Below are positions 17,700 through 26,595 of a DNA stretch of 64,000 nucleotides, one piece after another. Numbering within the stretch: position 1 is the stretch's first letter; every line of letters starts with the position of its first letter. The position numbers and the translations under genes are program-made. Below the pieces are notes generated by a model. That model was not told the DNA's origin. It made no database searches and saw only the letters and a program-made list of their open reading frames with translations. This DNA comes from Burkholderiales bacterium (GTDB lineage Bacteria; Pseudomonadota; Gammaproteobacteria; Burkholderiales; JAEUOS01): assembly GCA_016790635.1 (NCBI GenBank), contig JAEUOR010000002.1, positions 248,001 to 312,000 on the forward strand, written 5' to 3'.

Positions 17700-18599
17700 T
17701 TGTCGGTTGCACTGATCGACCTGGCCGCCGGCTCGCCTGCGGCTGCGGCGCGCGCCCTCGGTGCCGCTTTCGCCGGCAACGGGTTCTGCGCGGTGACCGG
17801 GCACGGCGTGCCCGCGCCGGTGCAGGAGGCCGCGTTTGCGGCCAACCGGCGCTTTTTTGCGCTGCCCGAGTCGGTCAAGACGCGCTGGCACATCGACCGT
17901 TCGCCGCAGCGAAGGGGCTTCGACCCGGTGGGATGGCAGGCGCTGGACCCGGAGCGGCCGCCCGACCTGAAGGAGAGCTTTTATCTCGGGGTCGAGGCGA
18001 TCGGTCCCAACCAATGGCCGGATGAAGGCCTGGTGCCGGGCTTCCGTGCGGCGTGTGCGGACTACGCGCGGCACATGGAAGCCCTCGCACGCCGCCTGAT
18101 GACCTTGATCGAAATGGCGTTGCACCTGCCGCGAGGACACTTCGATGCGTTCATGCGCGCGCCCATCTGCACCACGCGCCTGCTGCACTATCCGCCGCGC
18201 CCCGCCGCCATTGCACCGGGGCAGCTCGGGTGCGGCGCGCATACCGACTGGGGGGCGATCAGTCTTCTTGCCCAGGACGATGCCGGCGGATTGCAGGTCC
18301 GGTCCGCCGGTGGCGACTGGGAAGATGTTGCGCCCATCCCCGGCGCCCTGGTCGTCAACACCGGCGACATGATGCAGCGCTGGACCAACGATCGCTGGCC
18401 GTCGACGCTGCATCGCGTGATCAATCGTGCAAGCGGACGCGAGCGCTATTCAATCGCGTATTTCTTCGACCTGGATGCCGATGCCGCCATTGAGCCGCTG
18501 GCCAGCTGCGTCGACGCCGACCATCCGCCGCGCTATGCGCCGATCACTGCCGGCGAGCATCTGGCAGAGATGTACCGGCGCACGACGGTGAACGCATGA
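17700..18599 (+). CDS. 2-oxoglutarate/Fe(II) oxygenase, isopenicillin N synthase-like family
   Basis: A protein of about 299 residues with the DIOX_N region (GFCAVTGHGV) followed by the jelly-roll oxygenase domain. Iron ligands are H181-x-D183 in GAHTDWGAIS and H238 in STLHRVI; R249 in RYSIAYF is placed to bind 2-oxoglutarate. Relatives include thymine/uracil-type hydroxylases and ethylene-forming enzymes. The start is a TTG at 17700, 11 nt after the receptor stop, and is not certain. Its stop overlaps the ATPase ATG by 4 nt. An oxygenase between a receptor and its ATPase implies that it acts on the imported compound. Confidence 0.85.
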   Translation: MSVALIDLAAGSPAAAARALGAAFAGNGFCAVTGHGVPAPVQEAAFAANRRFFALPESVKTRWHIDRSPQRRGFDPVGWQALDPERPPDLKESFYLGVEAIGPNQWPDEGLVPGFRAACADYARHMEALARRLMTLIEMALHLPRGHFDAFMRAPICTTRLLHYPPRPAAIAPGQLGCGAHTDWGAISLLAQDDAGGLQVRSAGGDWEDVAPIPGALVVNTGDMMQRWTNDRWPSTLHRVINRASGRERYSIAYFFDLDADAAIEPLASCVDADHPPRYAPITAGEHLAEMYRRTTVNA

Positions 18600-19390
18600 G
18601 CGCGATCCCCGCGGTCGAAGTCCTCTCCGCGGAGAAGACCTATCCCAACGGCACGCAGGCCCTGCTGCCGGTCAACCTGACCGTGGGCGAAGGCGAGTTC
18701 GTCACTCTCCTGGGGCCCAGCGGCTGCGGCAAGAGCACGCTCCTGAAGATGGTTGCCGGGCTCCTGGACGCCAGCGACGGCCGGCTGCACCTGTGGCGCA
18801 AGCCGGTGGCCGAAGTCGAGAGCGGCGGCCATCGCCTGAGTTTCGTCTTCCAGGAAGCCACCCTCATGCCCTGGGCGCGGGTCATGGCCAACGTGCGCCT
18901 GCCGCTCGACCTGGCGGGCGTCGCGCGTGCCGAGGCCGAGGCGCGGGTGCGCCGCGCCCTCCTCCTGGTCGGACTGGAGAAGTTCGAGACGCACTTGCCG
19001 CGCGAGCTCTCCGGAGGCATGCAGATGCGCGTGTCGATTGCGCGCGGCCTGGTCACCGAACCGCAGCTCCTGCTGATGGACGAACCCTTCGGGGCGTTGG
19101 ACGAGATCACGCGCAACCGTCTCGACGCCGACCTGCTTGCGCTGTGGGCCGCCCAGCACCTGACGGTGATGTTCGTCACACACAGCATCCACGAGGCGGT
19201 GTTTCTGTCTCAGCGCGTGATCGTGATGGCGGCGCGCCCCGGGCGCATCGTCGACGAGGTCGTCATCGACGAGCCCTACCCGCGCACGCCCGACTTTCGT
19301 GTCTCGACGCGGTTCTCGCAGTTCGCCAAGCGCCTGCAGGACAGCCTGCTCAAGGCCAGCGGCGCCAACGATGACGAGGCGCTGGCATGA
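18596..19390 (+). CDS. ABC transporter ATP-binding protein (nitrate/sulfonate/taurine type)
   Basis: A 264-residue nucleotide-binding subunit. It has Walker A GPSGCGKST (40-48), the Q-loop in FVFQEATLMPW, signature LSGGMQMR, Walker B LLLMDEPFGALDE and the switch histidine in FVTHSIHEAVF. The sequence belongs to the SsuB/TauB/ThiZ class that works with NMT1-like receptors. The last codons run into a 20-bp tandem repeat that leads to the permease gene. Confidence 0.93.
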   Translation: MSAIPAVEVLSAEKTYPNGTQALLPVNLTVGEGEFVTLLGPSGCGKSTLLKMVAGLLDASDGRLHLWRKPVAEVESGGHRLSFVFQEATLMPWARVMANVRLPLDLAGVARAEAEARVRRALLLVGLEKFETHLPRELSGGMQMRVSIARGLVTEPQLLLMDEPFGALDEITRNRLDADLLALWAAQHLTVMFVTHSIHEAVFLSQRVIVMAARPGRIVDEVVIDEPYPRTPDFRVSTRFSQFAKRLQDSLLKASGANDDEALA

Positions 19391-19450
19391 ACGCCAAGGA
19401 ACTGTCATGAACGCCAAGGAACTGGCATGAACGCCAAGGAACTGGCATGA
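19387..19450 (+). repeat. Three tandem 20-bp copies forming a chain of 7-residue minicistrons
   Basis: The unit ATGAACGCCAAGGAACTGGC is repeated three times (the first copy has TC at its end) and runs into the permease start. Because 20 is not a multiple of 3, each copy is a separate reading frame: MNAKELS, MNAKELA and MNAKELA, each ending in TGA that overlaps the next ATG. The segments are 19387-19410, 19407-19430 and 19427-19450. Each copy also carries AAGGA 6 nt before the next ATG. The first ATG overlaps the ATPase stop and the last TGA overlaps the permease ATG at 19447. Confidence 0.85.
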
Positions 19451-20229
19451 ACGCCAGGGCGCAGAAGATCGTCTGGCCGGCGCTGGTCGCGGTGGTGCTG
19501 CTTGCCATGTGGCAGGGGCTCGTGGTCGCCTTCGAGATCCCGCCGTTCCTGGTCCCCAGCCCGCTGCGCGTCGCCCAGGTTCTGGTGAACGATGCTGGTC
19601 TTCTCTTCGGCTCCCTCTACACCACCCTCAAGATCACGCTCTTCGCCTTTCTGACCGCGGTGGTCCTGGGGGTGCTGGTCGCGTTCGCGTTCGTGCAGAG
19701 TCGCGTCATCGAGACGGCGTTCTTTCCTTACGCGGTGCTGCTGCAGGTGACCCCGATCGTGGCCATCGCGCCGCTCATCATCATCTGGGTCAAGGACCCG
19801 ACCGCGTCGCTCGTGATCTGCGCGACCCTGGTGGCGCTGTTCCCGATCATCGCCAACACCACGCTCGGGCTGCGCAGTGTCAACCCGGGGCTCATGAGCT
19901 ATTTCAAGCTCAACCATGCGACGCGCGTACAGACCTTGACGCGCCTGCGCATCCCCTCGGCGCTGCCGTACTTTTTTGGCGGGCTGCGCATTTCCAGCGG
20001 CCTGGCGCTGATCGGCGCGGTGGTCGCCGAGTTCGTCGCCGGGACCGGGGGCACCGGCACCGGGCTGGCCTACCAGATCCTGCAGGCCGGCTACCAGCTC
20101 AACATACCGCGCATGTTCGCCGCGCTCTTCCTCATCACGGTCACCGGCGTGCTCCTGTTCGCGCTCATGTCGGTGGCGTCGCGCTGGGCGCTGGGCGGCT
20201 GGCACGAGAGCGAGACCAGTCATGACTGA
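19447..20229 (+). CDS. ABC transporter permease (nitrate/sulfonate/pyrimidine type)
   Basis: A 260-residue inner-membrane protein with about six helices and the binding-protein-dependent permease EAA-like region around NHATRVQTLTRLRIPSALPY. It pairs with the preceding ATPase and the NMT1-like receptor. The start ATG at 19447 is the fourth ATG in a tandem repeat and the only one in the permease frame. The stop overlaps the deaminase ATG by 8 nt. Confidence 0.92.
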   Translation: MNARAQKIVWPALVAVVLLAMWQGLVVAFEIPPFLVPSPLRVAQVLVNDAGLLFGSLYTTLKITLFAFLTAVVLGVLVAFAFVQSRVIETAFFPYAVLLQVTPIVAIAPLIIIWVKDPTASLVICATLVALFPIIANTTLGLRSVNPGLMSYFKLNHATRVQTLTRLRIPSALPYFFGGLRISSGLALIGAVVAEFVAGTGGTGTGLAYQILQAGYQLNIPRMFAALFLITVTGVLLFALMSVASRWALGGWHESETSHD

Positions 20230-21631
20230 AAGCCTCCTCATCCGCGGCGCGAGCCACCTCCTGACCGGACTCGCCGGGGACGCGGCGCGCAGCGCCACCG
20301 GCGCTGATGTGCGTGTCAGGGGCGGGGTGATCGACGCCATCGGCACCCTGCAGGCGCAACCGGGTGAGCGTGTCATCGACGCTTCGGGATGTGTCATCTA
20401 CCCGGGTTGGGTCAACACCCACCATCACCTGTTCCAGAGCCTCCTCAAGGGCATTCCGGCCGGCATCGACCTGCCCCTCGTACGCTGGCTGGCGGCGGTG
20501 CCGGTGGCCCACCGGCGCTTTTTCACGCGCGAGGAGACCTTTCGCCTGGCCGTGCGCGTGGGCCTGGTCGAAATGCTGCTCTCGGGCACCACGACGGTGG
20601 CCGACCACCAGTATCACTACTATCCCGGCATCGGGTTCGATGCGTCGGCGGCGTTTTTCGACGAGGCTGACAAACTGGGCGTGCGCATCGTGCTGTGCCG
20701 CGGCGGGCAGACCAAGCCGCGCGGCGACATCGATGCCAACGCCCCGCCCGAGGCGCGTCCCGAGTCACTCGACGCGTTCCTGGCCGGGGTCGAGCGCGAT
20801 GTCGCACGCTATCACGACCCCGGGCCCATGGCCATGCGCCGCGTCGCGAGTGCGATCACCACGCCCACCTGGAGTTGCGAGGCCGCGCACCTGAAGCCCC
20901 TGGCGCGCGAGGCGCGGCGCCTGGGAATCCGCCTGCACAGCCACTTGAGCGAGTCCTGGGATTACGTGCGCTGGGCGCGCGAGACGCATGGCATGAGCCC
21001 CTTGCAGTTCGTCGCCGAGCACGAGTGGGTGGGCGAGGATGTCTGGTACGCGCACATGGTGCACCTGGAAGATGACGAGCTGAAGCTTTGCGCCGAGACG
21101 CGCACCGGCATCGCCCACTGCCCGCAGAGCAACGCGCGGCTGGGCAGCGGCATCGCGCGCATTCCCGAGGCGCTCGCGCTGGGTGTGCCGGTCAGCCTGG
21201 CGGTGGACGGTGCGGCCAGCAACGAGGCTGCCGACATGCTTTGCGAGGCGCATGCGGCCTGGCTGGTGCACCGCGCCGATCCGCGGGCCGGTCCGCGCAC
21301 GTCCCAGCCCGGCGGGCATGCCGCTGCGCTGACGGTCGAGGACGTGGTGCGCATCGGCACTGCCGGCGGGGCGCAGGTGCTGGGGCTGCCCGGGGTGGGC
21401 ACCCTCGAGCCGGGCCGCGCCGCGGACCTGGCCGTCTACCAACTCGACCAGCCACGCCATTTCGGTCTGCATGATCCGGCGCTCGGTCCGGTTGCAAGCG
21501 GCGGACGCTGTGCGCTCAAGGCACTGCTGGTGCAGGGCAGGGTGGTGGTCGAGGACGACGCGATCCCCGGGCTCGATCTGGTCGAGCTCGGCAGGCAGGC
21601 GGCTGCGGCGGTGGCCGGCATGCGCGCCTGA
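20222..21631 (+). CDS. Amidohydrolase/deaminase, 8-oxoguanine deaminase-like (COG0402)
   Basis: A 469-residue metal-dependent deaminase of the cytosine/guanine/8-oxoguanine/chlorohydrolase group. The first metal site is in NTHHHLFQSL (H67-69), then HSHLSESWDYV, a histidine in WYAHMVHL and the aspartate in LAVDGAASNEA; the HCPQSNARLGSG segment is a family marker. The closest functional type I recognise is 8-oxoguanine deaminase or hydroxydechloroatrazine hydrolase. As the last gene of the ABC/oxygenase operon, it probably deaminates the ring of the imported and oxidised heterocycle. Confidence 0.85.
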   Translation: MTESLLIRGASHLLTGLAGDAARSATGADVRVRGGVIDAIGTLQAQPGERVIDASGCVIYPGWVNTHHHLFQSLLKGIPAGIDLPLVRWLAAVPVAHRRFFTREETFRLAVRVGLVEMLLSGTTTVADHQYHYYPGIGFDASAAFFDEADKLGVRIVLCRGGQTKPRGDIDANAPPEARPESLDAFLAGVERDVARYHDPGPMAMRRVASAITTPTWSCEAAHLKPLAREARRLGIRLHSHLSESWDYVRWARETHGMSPLQFVAEHEWVGEDVWYAHMVHLEDDELKLCAETRTGIAHCPQSNARLGSGIARIPEALALGVPVSLAVDGAASNEAADMLCEAHAAWLVHRADPRAGPRTSQPGGHAAALTVEDVVRIGTAGGAQVLGLPGVGTLEPGRAADLAVYQLDQPRHFGLHDPALGPVASGGRCALKALLVQGRVVVEDDAIPGLDLVELGRQAAAAVAGMRA

Positions 21632-21737
21632 AGCGCGCATAAGAACTGAGGGTGCGGGTCGCGCGCGGCGAGCAGCGGCCTATCTATCCAGTTTGGCAGC
21701 GATCCAGGCCCGTATCTATCCAGGCCTGGAAGAACGG

Positions 21738-22397
21738 CTAATTCAGAGCTTTGGTGCCCAGCTGCGCCTGGATGCGCCGTGACTGGTCGAGCAGTTCGCG
21801 CCACAGGTTCTGCATTTCAGCGGACTTGCGAAACAGCGCATCGCGGTCCACGCCGGTCACCGTCCAGAAGCCGCGCTCGAGTTCGCTGTTGAGTTCCCCC
21901 GGCCGCCAGCCGACGTAGCCGACGTAATAGCGCGCTTCATTGGGGTTTTGCTCGATGACGCGGTCGATGGTGGTCGAGCCAAAGGCCAGATACAGGCTCT
22001 TCATGAGCGGCACCGCGCCGTTCCCCGGGCTGCTGTCGGCCTTGACCAGCGCGACCAACGCGCCGCGCGAGAACGGGCCGCCGTAGTGCACGGGGTCGAC
22101 CACCTTGCGCGAGGGTTCGTGCTCGGGAAAGAGCGAAATCAGGGGCCGCTCGGTCGGCCGGTTGACGATGACGCCGATGTGGCCGCCGTTGGGCAGCGGC
22201 GCCGCGATGAGCACGGTCTCGCGGTAGACCACGTCGCGCAACGCGCGGTTGGCGACCAGGAAGACGGCGTCGCCGCCCTCGGCAGCATCCGGCGTCGCGG
22301 ACTCCCCGCGGGATTGCGCCGCTACGCCGCCGCCCGCCAGCAGGAGGGTCACTGCAGCCAGCGCGGGAAGTGTGAAACGGAGAAATCCGGCTTGCAT
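21738..22397 (-). CDS. YqgE/AlgH family protein with a signal peptide
   Basis: A 219-residue protein of the DUF179/AlgH family, with conserved segments HIGVIVNRPTERPL, HYGGPFSRGALVAL and YVGYVGWRPGELNSEL. The function of the family is not established. Unlike the usual cytoplasmic YqgE, this copy starts with an export signal (PALAAVTLLLAGGGVAAQ), so it should be periplasmic or anchored. It also extends about 40 residues past the usual end with a helical tail (FRKSAEMQNLWRELL). It lies 116 nt downstream of the GrdB-like selenoprotein gene on the same strand. Confidence 0.8.
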   Translation of the reverse strand: MQAGFLRFTLPALAAVTLLLAGGGVAAQSRGESATPDAAEGGDAVFLVANRALRDVVYRETVLIAAPLPNGGHIGVIVNRPTERPLISLFPEHEPSRKVVDPVHYGGPFSRGALVALVKADSSPGNGAVPLMKSLYLAFGSTTIDRVIEQNPNEARYYVGYVGWRPGELNSELERGFWTVTGVDRDALFRKSAEMQNLWRELLDQSRRIQAQLGTKALN

Positions 22398-22513
22398 GGT
22401 GTTCTCCTTGTGTCATCGCCGGCAGGAATTCGCGGCGCGCGTCATCGGTGAGTGGGACGATAGTACATCGTACGCGGCGTCACCGCACGCGGATGCCGGA
22501 GAAGAGGGCATTT

Positions 22514-23407
22514 CTAGTCGCCGCCTCCGGCTTCGTGCTGCCTGCGCACCGCGGCCTGCGCTGCACGGCGGCGATCGCCCGCCGCGCGCAGTTCTGCCAG
22601 GTTCTCTGCCGTGACGCGCGAGTAGCTCGCGCGCCAATCCTCGTCACCCCAGGTGAAGGGCGTCTGCACGGTGGTGCGGGGAAAGCGTGCGCTCTCCAGC
22701 AGATCGAATGCCATGCCGACGATCGCACGCTGCATGTCGGCGTCCCAGGGTTTGCCGCACGGGTTGCCGAGCGGAAAATCGGTGTAGACGAAGCGCGCGA
22801 CCCCGCATTCCTCGACGATGTCCCGTGCCGAGCCGATGACGACCGTGGGCATGCCGTTGGCTTCGAGGTGGCGGCTGACCAGACTCACGGTCTGGTGGCA
22901 GACCGGTCAGAGCGGAACAAGGAGCGCGATGTCGGCCGCATCCTCGCGCAGGCGCTTCAAGATCTCCGGCGCGTCGATTTCCTGCGTACGGCGCTGCGAA
23001 TAGTCGGTTGGCACGCCGTGAAAGCGCGCCGCGACACCGCCGATGCGCCCCGCACGGGCAGCGGCGTGCAGGTGGTTGAGCGGCAGGAAGCTGTCGACGT
23101 CGTCGGTGTGGGTGGCTTCCTTGTGCCAGGACAGGTTTTGCGTGTAGAGGCGCGCGGGCGGCGGGTCGCTGGCGCCGGACCAGAGCGCGCGCGACTCGTC
23201 GGTCCTGCCGGTCGCGTCCGGCGCGCGCCACGGCATGGCCGTGGTGATGACGCCGACCTTGCACTGCGAGAGCGGCTTTGGCAGCGGCGCGAAGGGCGCG
23301 TCGGCATGGCGCGCCCAGGCATAGGGCTTTTCGTAACCTTGCGCGGCGTAGTACTCGCGCGTACGGTCGATGTAGCTCAAGTGACTGCGATGGGTGATGG
23401 GGTCCAT
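22514..23407 (-). CDS. Glycine/sarcosine/betaine reductase selenoprotein B-like protein (Sec at codon 167)
   Basis: Read through the in-frame UGA at 22907-22909, the product is 297 residues with the active site LLVPL-U-PVCHQTVS, a U-x2-C redox motif. The halves on either side of the UGA are in the same frame and both belong to the GrdB/PrdB-like selenoprotein B family (FHGVPTDYSQR before, GNPCGKPWD after), so this is one gene, not a broken one. A hairpin 17 nt after the UGA fits a bacterial SECIS. There are no other glycine reductase genes nearby, so it is a stand-alone relative with unknown substrate. It lies 94 nt downstream of a glutathione transferase gene. The ATG at 23407 gives MDPITHRSH. 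Confidence 0.88.
22879..22895 (-). promoter_or_regulatory. SECIS element of the GrdB-like gene
   Basis: The stem CCAGAC/GTCTGG with loop CGTGA starts 11 nt after the UGA; the loop begins after 17 nt and has G at its second position. This matches the spacing and small G-containing loop that bacterial SelB recognises. Confidence 0.7.
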
Positions 23408-23501
23408 GCTGTGTGCGGGTGCGGGCAGTGGGTGATTGGCGGGGTGGGGCGAACCGGGGTTTGGTGCGGCGTGCTGCGCCAATATGATAAGCCGGGCCGG
23501 A

Positions 23502-24107
23502 TCAGGCGGCCCACGCGCGCTTGAGCGCGGGTCGCGCGTTGACCCGTTCGATGTATGCCGCCACGTGCGGCTTGTCCGAGATGTCCGCGCCCAGGCGCGC
23601 GGCGACCGTGCAGGCGTGGCCGGTCATGATGTCCGCGCCGCTGAACTCGCCGGCTAAGTATTCGCGCCCGTCCATGTGGGTATTGACCGCGCCCAGCATG
23701 CGCGAAAGCAGGCGCACGGCGCGCTCGGCATTGACCGGGTTGCGCTTTTCCGGCGCCAGCAGAATGGTCTCGACCACGACGGTGTTGACCGGCGGCATGA
23801 TCATGCCCTCGGCGTAGTGCAGCCATTGCAGGTAGACCGGGAATTGCGGCGATTCCACCGGCGGGACCAGCCGGCCCGGTGCGTGCCGCGCCAGCACGTA
23901 CTGCACGATGGCGCCGGACTCGGAGATCGTCACGTCACCATCCTTGAGGGTCGGCACGCGGCCCATCGGGTTGACCTTCAGGTAGGCCGGGTCGCGCATG
24001 CTGGCATCACCCAACTTGAAACGTTCCAGCTCGTAGGGCAGCCCCAGCTCCTCGAAGAGCCAGACGATGCGCACGGCACGGGTGTTGGGGGCGTAGTAGA
24101 TCTTCAT
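23502..24107 (-). CDS. Glutathione S-transferase
   Basis: A 201-residue two-domain GST. The thioredoxin-like N-terminal domain has MKIYYAPNTRAVRIVWLFEE, the cis-proline in GRVPTLKDGD and the glutathione-binding ESGAIVQYVL. The all-helical C-terminal domain follows. It probably conjugates or reduces electrophiles in the cytoplasm. It precedes the GrdB-like selenoprotein gene on the same strand by 94 nt, which raises the possibility that the two share a transcript. Confidence 0.9.
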   Translation of the reverse strand: MKIYYAPNTRAVRIVWLFEELGLPYELERFKLGDASMRDPAYLKVNPMGRVPTLKDGDVTISESGAIVQYVLARHAPGRLVPPVESPQFPVYLQWLHYAEGMIMPPVNTVVVETILLAPEKRNPVNAERAVRLLSRMLGAVNTHMDGREYLAGEFSGADIMTGHACTVAARLGADISDKPHVAAYIERVNARPALKRAWAA

Positions 24108-24206
24108 GATTGAAAGCAGCGGGCGGGAAGGCCGTCAATCATCGCACATGCGGCATGCGCGCCCGGTGAGGTCACTGGCGACCGGCCTGCGTCCGCGGCG
24201 ACCGGC

Positions 24207-25130
24207 TCAGGGGAGTGCACGCACGTGGCGAAAAATCGCGCCGGGCGTCGTGATCCAGACCCGGCCTTGCGCGGCGGACTCGCAAATGTGCGTCAGCGCG
24301 CGCCGCAGGTGGCGCAGGCGGTAGGGCTGGCCGACCAGGTAGGGGTGCAGGGCCAGCCCCATGACCAGCGGCTGTTTCCTGGACTGTTCGAGCATTTCGT
24401 CGAAGTTGTCGATGATCATCTGCGCAAAGTCCTTGGCGTCGAGCTGGCGCGCGACGATCATCGGGATGTCGTTGAGCTCCTGCGGATAGGGGATGGACCA
24501 CAGGGTGCGCCCGGAGCGGGTGCGCATGGCCACTGGCTGGTCGTCATGGCACCAGTTCAGCGTGTAGCCGTAGCCGGTTTCGGCCATGAGGTCGGGCGTG
24601 ACGAAGCTTTCGCTGATCCAGGGGGACAACCAGCCGTCGGGCGCATGGCCGCTTTCGCGTTCGATGCGCTGCCGGCAACTCAGCAGCAGGGCGTGCTCAT
24701 GCTCTTCGCTCCATCCGCCCTGGCGCTCCGCATTGCTGTGGCCGTGACCCACCAGTTCATCGCCGCGCGCCACGTGCGCCGCAATGAGCTCCGGGCAATG
24801 GTCGTACAGCGCGGTGTTGATCAGGGTGGCGCAGGGCAGGCGCAGCTGGTCGAAAAGCTCCAGGCAGCGCCAGGCACCCACCCGGTTGCCGTACTCGCGC
24901 CAGCTGTAGTTGAGTACGTCCGGCTGGGGACTGGCCGGACCGATCATGGCGCCGGCGCCCTGGCCGAAGGCGAAGTGCTCCAGGTTCATGGCCACATAAA
25001 ACGCCAGTCCGGGAGTGGTGTCTCCCGCGGCCTTGGGCCATGGCTGCGCCGGTCGCCTGGTGATGGCGCTGTAGGCAAAGCGCCCGTGATCGGGCAGCGG
25101 GCCGGGAAACTGCGGTGTATCGGTGCTCAA
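24207..25130 (-). CDS. Polysaccharide deacetylase family protein (PuuE-like)
   Basis: A NodB-type TIM-barrel protein of about 307 residues, closest in style to the allantoinase PuuE branch. Recognisable segments are GLAFYVAMNLEHFAFG, YSWREYGNRVGAWRCLELFD, and GHGHSNAERQ carrying metal ligands. The start is unclear: I took a TTG at 25130, because the longer reading from an ATG at 25247 begins with low-complexity sequence. The substrate is unknown; relatives cut C-N bonds in ureides and acylated sugars. It is divergent from a Bug receptor gene. Confidence 0.75.
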   Translation of the reverse strand: MSTDTPQFPGPLPDHGRFAYSAITRRPAQPWPKAAGDTTPGLAFYVAMNLEHFAFGQGAGAMIGPASPQPDVLNYSWREYGNRVGAWRCLELFDQLRLPCATLINTALYDHCPELIAAHVARGDELVGHGHSNAERQGGWSEEHEHALLLSCRQRIERESGHAPDGWLSPWISESFVTPDLMAETGYGYTLNWCHDDQPVAMRTRSGRTLWSIPYPQELNDIPMIVARQLDAKDFAQMIIDNFDEMLEQSRKQPLVMGLALHPYLVGQPYRLRHLRRALTHICESAAQGRVWITTPGAIFRHVRALP

Positions 25131-25469
25131 GGTAGGACCGCCTAAGGAAGTTAGGGATAAGGAGAACCGGTCGTGCAACTTGTTGGTGCAATTCTGCGCC
25201 CGCCGGGCACCGTGATAGTGCGGGCGCGGACTGGCGAGGAGAAACAAGGAACTGCACCCGCCAGATCAAAGCGACAACTCACCGCACTCGAAGCCGACGG
25301 CCTGGGTCGGTCACTTGGTGGCGACCGGACGCAATAGTCGTTCCATGGGCCCTCCATGCAGGTCGATGGCACGCATTCTGCAACCGTGCAGTAAGCTGAG
25401 TGGGCAAGGCCGCGATGAAGCGGTTCGCCCTTTTCGGATCTCCCCCACCAACTGACGCATGGAGTCTCG
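25131..25469. other. Intergenic region between divergent deacetylase and Bug receptor genes
   Basis: These 339 nt carry no convincing gene. A GTGCAA element occurs twice about 14 nt apart near 25173-25192. The region must hold two divergent promoters, but I could not place them with confidence. Confidence 0.5.
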
Positions 25470-26456
25470 ATGAAACGCCGCCAACTGCTCGCCGGAGCCG
25501 CCGCAAGTGCCCTGTCAACCTCTTCTCTGGTGCGCGCGCAAAGCCCGGCCTGGCCGACGCGCGGACCGGTCCGCCTGATCGCGCAGTTTCCTCCGGGTGG
25601 CCTGGTCGACACGGTTGCACGGCTGATGGCGCCGCACATCTCGCAGGCGCTGGGGCAGTCCGTCGTGGTGGACAACCGCCCGGGGGCGGGCGGCCTCATC
25701 GGAACGGACTGGGTCTCCAAACAGCCGGCTGACGGTTACAACATCCTGGTCAGCCACGCCTCGGTGCACATCTACGCGGCGGCGACACGCAACACCATGC
25801 CCTTCGATCCGGTGGGCGACTTTACCCACATGGCCCTGCTGGTCGAGGCGCCCATGGTCGTCCTGGTGCGCGGCAATTCGCCCTACACCAGCTTTGCGCA
25901 GTACATGAACGACGCCAAGACCAAGCCCGTGCGTTATGGCTCTTCGGGCATCGGCTCCGCCAACCACCTGTACGGCGAGGTGCTCAAGCTCGAGGGGCCG
26001 GCCCCGCAGCACGATCACGTGCCCTACCAGGGCAGCGCGCCGGCCATGCTGGACCTGCTGGGCGGCCAGATCGACAGCCTGTTCGATCCGATCACCACCA
26101 ACGTGGCGCAACTCAAGGCCGGCTCGCTGCGTGCCCTGGCGGTGTCCACGCCGCAGCGCCTGACCGCGCTGCCTAACATTCCGACCTTCGCCGAACTCGG
26201 CTTTCCCTCGCTGACCGGATCGCAGTGGCTGGGTCTGTCGGCGCCCAAGAACCTGCCGGCGCCGATCGCCCAGCGCCTGACCGCCTTGATGCCCGAAGTG
26301 CTGGCCAAGCCCGACATCGCATCGCGCCTGGAAGAGCTGCAGACCCTGCCGCGCAGGACGCCGGTGGTCGGCGACGAGTTCGTCCGGCTGATCCGCTCGC
26401 AGATCGATACCTGGACCGGCGTGGCCCGTCGTGCCAAGGTGCAGGTCATCGCCTGA
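25470..26456 (+). CDS. Bug/TctC-type periplasmic receptor with Tat-like signal
   Basis: A 328-residue receptor. The leader MKRRQLLAGAAASALSTSS resembles a Tat signal and ends near VRAQ. The family hallmarks are PVRLIAQFPPGGLVDTVAR, DNRPGAGGLIGTDWV and the pocket loop PYQGSAPAMLDLLGG. No TctAB membrane partner is adjacent. It is divergent from the deacetylase, so the ligand may be a product of that enzyme, but this is only positional inference. Confidence 0.88.
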   Translation: MKRRQLLAGAAASALSTSSLVRAQSPAWPTRGPVRLIAQFPPGGLVDTVARLMAPHISQALGQSVVVDNRPGAGGLIGTDWVSKQPADGYNILVSHASVHIYAAATRNTMPFDPVGDFTHMALLVEAPMVVLVRGNSPYTSFAQYMNDAKTKPVRYGSSGIGSANHLYGEVLKLEGPAPQHDHVPYQGSAPAMLDLLGGQIDSLFDPITTNVAQLKAGSLRALAVSTPQRLTALPNIPTFAELGFPSLTGSQWLGLSAPKNLPAPIAQRLTALMPEVLAKPDIASRLEELQTLPRRTPVVGDEFVRLIRSQIDTWTGVARRAKVQVIA

Positions 26457-26595
26457 CCTTCGGGTCCCTGTGACCCGCACGGCGCTGGGTCGGGCGCCGG
26501 TTCTGCGACCGCATGTTCCCACCCGATCGACGCGGCGCAGGCGCGGATCCGTGGCTGGGAAGGATTCGCGCTGACGATTGTCGCCTTGGGTAGAG

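Noticed and set aside
19387..19450. CRISPR-like repeat
   Set aside because: Repeats are adjacent without spacers and only three in number.
22514..23407. Two adjacent short reading frames that look like a pseudogene
   Set aside because: They share one frame across a UGA, belong to one selenoprotein family and are followed by a SECIS-like hairpin.
25131..25469. Small gene in the divergent gap (113-189 codon frames)
   Set aside because: Composition and lack of a ribosome-binding site point to chance frames.
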